A stretch of DNA of 64,000 nucleotides. Origin: Adineta vaga. Taxonomy: Eukaryota > Rotifera. The notes beneath the pieces were generated by a model that did no database searches, was not told where the DNA came from, and was given only the letters and a program-made list of their open reading frames with translations. The translations under genes were made by a program, and so were the position numbers. Positions 58,096 through 64,000 of this stretch are shown piece after piece. The stretch spans positions 11,346,001-11,410,000 of the forward strand of contig CP075495.1 in assembly GCA_021613535.1 (NCBI GenBank). Direction: 5' to 3'. The number at the start of each line of letters is the position of its first letter. The stretch's first letter is position 1.

Positions 58096-59516
58096 ATGGT
58101 CGCACCATCAACTCAACTACCACCAACAACAAAAACAACTGTTGGAGCAACAGGAACAACAGGCCTCGTAGCTAAATGGGATTCTCGATATGCTGGTCAT
58201 GTTCCACATGATTCATCATATTATGCTAAATGTGCACTTGGTGGTATTCTTGCTTGTGGTCTTACACACACAGCTATCTGTCCATTGGATGTGACCAAAT
58301 GTAATATGCAAGTATGTTATTTATCAGAAAATCAACTATTTTCCGTAGAATTCTATGATAGAAGTGGTTTGTTAAAAAATATAGTTATATTCAATATTGT
58401 TTACGATCTTATACCTTTGAAGATATAAACCACAGAAAAACAAATTAAAAAAAAACACTTGAAAATCTGTTTTGTTCTGCGTACTTTTCACTGTCTACCA
58501 TGTTTTCTTCACGACAAAGTATAAACAGTAGAAAGGATTAGAATGTATACGTTTTGTTTTTAAAAATACTAAAACACAAAAACATACATATAATTTATAA
58601 TTTCTTTCAGGTCAATCCTGATAAATACAAAGGTTTAGTCAAAGGTCTTAAATTAATTGTTGCAGAAGAAGGAAGTCACGCTATATGGAAAGGATGGTTA
58701 CCAACATTGTTTGGTTATTCAGCTCAAGGAGCATTTAAATATGGTTTCTATGAAGTATTCAAAGATCAATATGCTAACATGCTCGGCAAAGAAAATTTCG
58801 AAAAATATAAAGGTCTTGTTTGGTGTGCTGCATCTGCATCTGCTGAATTGTTTGCTGATATTGCTTTATGTCCATTGGAGATGGTTAAAGTTAAAGTTCA
58901 AACATCACCAAAAGGTACATTTCCAACAGCTTTTGGTTCAGCTTGGTCACAAATGAGTGCACAGAAAGCAGATACTGGCTTTCCTTATCGATCACTTGTA
59001 CCTCTATGGTCACGACAAGTTCCTTATACCGTAGCTAAATTCTTCTTCTTCGAAAAGGTTTGTTTATTGATTGAAAAAAATATTCATTTTCCTTTCACAT
59101 ACAATTTCATTTCAGGTCGTACAATTATTTTATACTCATATATTCACACAACCAAAAGATACTTATTCGAAAACAACACAACTTGGTGTTACTTTTGCTT
59201 CTGGTTATACTGCCGGTGTTATCTGTGCTATTGTTTCACATCCTGCCGATTCACTTGTTTCACTTCTTGGTAAACCAGCAAATAAAGGCAAGAGTTTAGG
59301 ACAAATTATCAACGAAACTGGATTCTCAAAACTTGCTACTAAGGTTTGTATTGCTCTTATTGGAAAAGATTACGAATAATACACATTTCATATTATCTCA
59401 TTTTCTAGGGTCTTGGTACTCGTATCCTTATGATTGGTACATTAACCGGTCTTCAATGGTGGATCTATGATACCTTCAAGACAGCTCTTGGTATGGGAAC
59501 AACGGGTGGCAAATAA
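58096..59516 (+). CDS. SLC25A3: mitochondrial phosphate carrier (SLC25A3)
   Basis: Four exons (58096-58311, 58611-59057, 59116-59343, 59409-59516) sum to 999 nt, 332 residues. Three mitochondrial-carrier repeats are visible, with matrix motifs [23 protein letters not shown] and [43 protein letters not shown] and [15 protein letters not shown] are hallmarks of the phosphate carrier. It imports inorganic phosphate with protons across the inner mitochondrial membrane for ATP synthesis. The N-terminal 35 residues (Thr/Gly-rich) are probably a short presequence. Intron 1 (299 nt) is longer than typical. Codon use is more conserved than in neighbouring genes, as expected for a highly expressed protein. 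Confidence 0.95.
58312..58610 (+). other. long first intron of the phosphate carrier gene
   Basis: The intron is 299 nt with a GTATGT donor and TTTCAG acceptor, several times the typical intron length. In animals SLC25A3 has mutually exclusive alternative exons near this position, but I see no second exon copy here. Confidence 0.5.
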
Positions 59517-62500
59517 TTTTAATCCCAACTTGGCCAACACAACTTTTCGTTTTTTTTCTTAAAATGAAAAACTAGTAGCAAGAAGATTAGTATATAATGA
59601 CCTATATCTCCTCTTTGCCATTTTAGATTTTTTGTGAACATTTATATCCCTTATTAAAAGAATTCTATCTGAGTTAAACTTAGTTTCATTTTTTTTCTCT
59701 TTTATCAACCGAGTAAAGATAAACGAACTGATGAATAAATATGTTCATCAAATACACTCATGATTGATCAAAACAAAACTGAAATCTATAACAGAGCGTT
59801 GAACAGTTCATTAATTTCAATGAGCAATCAAATTTGAAATAAGACACTAGTCTAAATTTAGCTAATAACCGCAATATGAATTGTCTTATAATTCATATAA
59901 TTTTTGTTCAATTGAATATACTTTACTGTCACAAGTTTGTCAATTTCTAAATTCTTATGGTCGCAAAATGATAATTTATGCGTATGTATATACATTTTTG
60001 TATGGTAAAATAAATGAAAGACTTGCAATGGATGGCACATTTTATCCTCTACTACAGAATGATATATTTATTTCCATAAAGATTATCAAAGACGATCATA
60101 AATTTCAACATGATTTATGATCTTCAAACTGAGTATTTGTACAGAAAGACTTTCTCTGTTTAGTAGTGCATATCTCATCAAATTTCATTGTTTATCAGGT
60201 GAGAACAAATTTAGATTTGATTCTGTGTCATTACGGTGTTGATATTAACTGTATTAAAATCAAAATTCATGCGTTCGTGATACATAACATGTTCGATAAT
60301 ATATCCGTCATCTAATATAGAAAGTTTCTTTTTACATACGTGCATATATTCTGTTTCGGTATCATTATCTTATAGGCACCTTTGTCAGCATTAGTTTTAC
60401 ATAATTAATTTGAGTAAATCTAGTTTTTCGATAGATACTCGAATTCGTTTGATTAATTGCTGCAATCGTACTCTAATTGTATGTTTCAATTAGGATTTTT
60501 TATAATACAAAAATAACAGGAAACAAAAAATTAGAAAAAAAATATCCTAATTTACTCGGCGAATTGAAAACAAGAATTTCTCATTTTTCTCCGAAAGGAA
60601 ATCATTTTTTTCTAACAAAATAGATATCTTAATGAATGTACGATGGAAAATAAATATACCGAGTTCAATGTTAGTATCTCGTTCATAAGAAGGACTGATG
60701 AGTATGAATTTGATCAACAGGCAAGGTCCAAAAGGACCAAATGTGATGCTTTAGTCTCATGACTATTGATTGACGATTTGACATCTGATTGCGATACGCC
60801 TCTTTATTCATCGACATCACATTTTCACTTGTATCTAGTTACACAATATGCAACTTTTTTTCTTACAATAATGACGTAAGTTCTTGTTAATATTGCGAAG
60901 GTACAATGATAAATTAATATTTTCATAAAAAATAGGCATTTTTGTCATTGAGATCACATACATGTTCAATGCAGATGTTGATCTAAACGAAGATAGAAAG
61001 ATTATAAATGATACTTTAGACATAAATGCTTCAGAATAGTAAGATGTAAGTTATTACTTTAGAGGCATTTGTGTAATATTTAATTGATTTCCTTCGATTC
61101 TCTATAATAATATATATTTGAATGATTCTCATCTTTTAATAATTAACAGCACTATAAAATATTCAGTGTCACCCATTCAATCACATGGGAGAAATATAAT
61201 TCATATTGATTTGATGATATACGTACTTGACAGCATATTGCCTATCGATATTACCCATTTTATCTCTCTCTCTCTTGTTCTATTTTTTCTCCCTTTTCAC
61301 AATCTATTAAAATCTACCTGTATGTCATACATTGACTATCACATTCTTTAATATCTACGCAGTAACATATTTTTTTTCTTTTTTCATTCTATATTTGCAT
61401 TCTTGTCAATCGTTGTCTAATTCATACACTGTTGTGTTGATAGAAATTGAAAGTTTTATCTCCTTGCTTTCTTTCATGTGTGACTATTATTTAAATAATC
61501 GATGACTTATGTATGAATCACGTATTGTTTTCGTATCTGTTAAATTTCCAAGATAGACAATAACATAGATCGCACGTTAATAGTCGTTTTTTTCTTTTCC
61601 TTGCGCATTTCTTTTCACAGATTAGATTGAATAGACACAGCGAGGCCGAAATATATATACATATAATCGGCGTTTTTTTCTGTTCGCAAAGTGTACATTT
61701 GGATTGAGACCAAATCATAGAACGACCAGATTTTATGTGAATAATGCCCTATTGTCCATATATATGTATAGATATATAATGTACGTCTACTTCAGATAAA
61801 TCATTGCTAAAAAAATTAATGAAAAGAAAAATTATCAAATCATTCGATTAAAACAACACGTTCATCTGAGACAAATTTATCTTCATTTATATTAAAAGTA
61901 AGAATTTCAATTTTCGTATACTGATGTTTGTTTTTCGAAAAGGAATGATTCATGTCAATTACAATAACGTGCTTATTTCTGCAGATAAAACAACGAAATT
62001 GACGACGTATTGTCTTTCTCTCCCTCTTTCTCTCTTCTGAAGCCACATGTATACATAAACATAGACCATGCCTGTACTGTCTCACTTTTATATAATCATA
62101 TCAATAAAGAAATCAAAGCAAATAGATTCTATTCATCAAGACAATTCCAGGTGAAAATGACGTAAAAAGGTTTTCATAATACATTTCTTTTGTTCTTTAA
62201 AATCATGTTTTATTTGATTGATATAATAGTTGACGAATGAGTAGAGAATCGTAAACAAATTTATAGATTCTAAAACTATTCATTTATCTTACGAAATTTT
62301 AGTTCGATATTTCAAATGTATCATAAAACAGAGACGATGTAAGATAGAAATCAATTAACAATATTGACAGTACTCGTATTATTGAAATATAAAGATAGGA
62401 AAGTATTGCATTTGTGCGTCACATAGGGATTTCATTTTTATGAAATGAGGTCGACCTTATCTTCACGTTGAAAGTACATTTTCAAAAATAAGTATTCGAT

Positions 62501-63030
62501 AAGAGTGTTATAGTTCTTACGATTAAATACAAATGAAGTTTTTCGACAATGTTTTTGTATGTAAGCAAATAAAAAGTTCGAATTGGAATTTTAGGCAGAA
62601 GACTTCTGTTTCAAAAAATTTTAGTTATTTCCCATATCTTATTTTCATCGAGAGAAAACTTGATAAAAACGAACTATTGATTCTTTTTTTTCATACGTGT
62701 ACATTCAGACCAGTTGACTTTTGAAGTAGAAGAATATGAAAAAAAAGGCGTGTATCGACGATATTTTTTCCAATGCGTAGAGGCCTTGATTACCATTCGA
62801 CTAAAAATGTGCTCGATTCAGCTATGCTGTTATGATATATAATTTACCTTCAAGAGAAATCTAATGTACAAAATCGACTTTTTTTTGAAAACCTTGCTAT
62901 TTGTGATAGCATTAGATTAAAATCTATCGAATAAACAGATGATTAATGAAAACAGGCGCTCTTTCTCTAATCTGTATCCACTACTGAGTTCTTTATAATC
63001 TCATCTAAATCTTTAATCCATATCTTATAG
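59517..63030. other. 3.5-kb region without a supported gene
   Basis: This is the largest gene-free stretch of the window. It contains scattered AT repeats (for example 61650-61665 and 61756-61780), a CT tract near 61262-61275 and short open frames dominated by Phe, Tyr, Ile and Lys. A small perfect hairpin (GGTCC AAAA GGACC) lies near 60725-60738, with a C-box-like TGATGA upstream near 60696. I see no ribosomal, transfer or other RNA gene I can support, and no transposon termini or target duplications. Confidence 0.5.
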
Positions 63031-64000
63031 ATGACTGACGAACTATCTTCTTCTTCTTCACCTTGTGCCCAATTGAGTATAATTGTTGATTTAACATCAT
63101 CACCTTTCGATTTTAAAACACTATACAATCATTTATCATCACAACCACCAACAAATAGTGATCATCATCATTGGCATTATGGTAGTCTACGCTCTTATAC
63201 AATCCCATTTCAATCTAATCTTGATGAAGCAACTATTAATTGTGTTATATCCAAATTAAAATTATTACAAAATCACTTATCTATATTACCACCATTTTGG
63301 ATTTGTTATAAGAAATGTCAACAACAACTACAGTCAACAATCCCATTAGTAAATACAACAACCGAGGTTATTCGTAAAAATGTTAAATTAGGAAAATTCT
63401 ATACAAATAATGGTTTTGATATGGAATATACAAGTGGTGCACTAGTTGAAATAAATAAATATATATGGGATATTCAAACACAAATAAAAGAAACTTGGCG
63501 TTTAGTTTTTTATCATGATAAAATCGATATTGATTATGGTTGTAAAGAAAAAAAATTGCGGAAAACATTAAAAGCTGAAATGATGGATAGATGTGCTATT
63601 ATAATGACACAAAAAGATGGTTTTACTCTCTTTATCAATATGAATGGCAATCCAATTGATTATGAAGCTATCAATCCAGATATTTCTCAGAATACAACTG
63701 ATAATAGTAACAAATATATATTTAAATAGAAAAACAAAAAACTTTCATATATTTCTTTTTTCTTTTCGAATTAGATTCTTTCTCACGTAAATCTAATGAA
63801 TCAACTATTTCGTATATTCGCACTGCATCTCGAGAATCACAACCATTTTATTCAACTATTCGTCTTACTATTTCACTTTCTAATCAATTCAACGAGAATA
63901 ATATCATTACAAATCATAGTGATGAACATAATTCCGAACAATTACAACGTTTAAATTCATGTTATACACAATTTATTGAATTTTTTCATCGAAATCATAT
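63031..64000 (+). CDS. 5' part of an unknown gene, possibly RNA-dependent RNA polymerase of the RNAi type
   Basis: The gene runs off the right edge. Exon 1 is 63031-63706 and exon 2 starts at 63775; both are open and in phase to 64000. About 300 residues are visible. The segment TWRLVFYHDKIDIDYG, then MMDRCAIIMTQKDGFTLFINMNGNP, then PFYSTIRLTISLSN, resembles the region before the catalytic domain of eukaryotic RNA-dependent RNA polymerases, where a strand-rich domain reads LxLxLxxPP. Bdelloid genomes are reported to carry many such polymerases. The catalytic DxDGD motif would lie outside the window, so this is a hypothesis. An acceptor-like TTATAG immediately precedes the ATG. Confidence 0.4.

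Noticed and set aside
60690-60800. Hammerhead ribozyme, suggested by CTGATGAG
   Set aside because: The GAAA strand of the core and the flanking helices are absent; other CTGATGA occurrences (near 835, 7318, 59729) also lack them.
1-64000. CRISPR arrays, bacterial operons, tRNA or rRNA genes, transposons with terminal repeats
   Set aside because: No regularly spaced repeats, no ribosome-binding-site-led gene strings, and no RNA gene or element ends that I could support by eye; short RNA genes could still be missed.

Overview
The window is about 64 kb of AT-rich animal nuclear DNA. Coding genes are split by many very short spliceosomal introns, mostly about 45-65 nt, bounded by GT(A/G)AG...TTTAG. 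Families such as innexin, MORC2, UNC119, MIER, UBAP2L and UFSP2 mark a metazoan. The compact genes, tiny introns, an intronless divergent rhodopsin-like receptor and a GC-rich bacterial-type deaminase gene fit a bdelloid rotifer (Adineta or Rotaria type). That assignment is inference; no marker gene proves it. All exon-intron models were spliced by hand. For most of them the exon lengths sum to a whole number of codons.

Layout, left to right. A minus-strand membrane protein start is cut by the left edge (10-125). An intronless GPCR (1350-2351, -) is followed by TAF4 (3319-6722, +), an amidase-signature hydrolase (7639-9427, +), phosphatidylserine synthase (9619-11360, +), an intermediate-filament protein (11748-14713, +), an unknown protein (15108-16333, +), a small secreted protein (17047-17379, +), an innexin (18291-19731, +), an aquaglyceroporin (20556-22443, +) and a small Cys-rich anchored protein (22945-23322, +). 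Next come a claudin-like protein (23401-23916, -), a truncated thioredoxin-like gene (24168-24483, -), a helical unknown gene with an apparent frameshift (24494-26352, +) and a deaminase-domain gene (26575-27875, -).

The right half holds two unknown genes (29218-30191 and 31134-33132, +) and a minus-strand block: MORC2-like ATPase (33818-37567), UNC119 (37766-38884), eIF4B-like (39585-41706), UBAP2L/Lingerer-like (42350-45378) and MIER-type ELM2-SANT protein (46801-48641). After these come an iron-regulatory-protein/aconitase homologue (49010-52826, +), UFSP2 (53069-54881, +), DCP2-like decapping enzyme (55526-57011, -), mitochondrial phosphate carrier (58096-59516, +), a 3.5-kb stretch with no gene seen, and the 5' part of a gene that may encode an RNA-dependent RNA polymerase (63031 to the right edge).

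There is no operon-like logic; these are ordinary eukaryotic neighbours. The two strongest observations are (1) an IRP/aconitase homologue that has lost one of three Fe-S cluster cysteines and the aconitase DHS motif, and that may carry an IRP2-like insertion with a CPFH heme-regulatory-type motif; and (2) a GC-rich, toxin-type deaminase gene with four N-terminal PVVGH-type repeats, which looks horizontally acquired.
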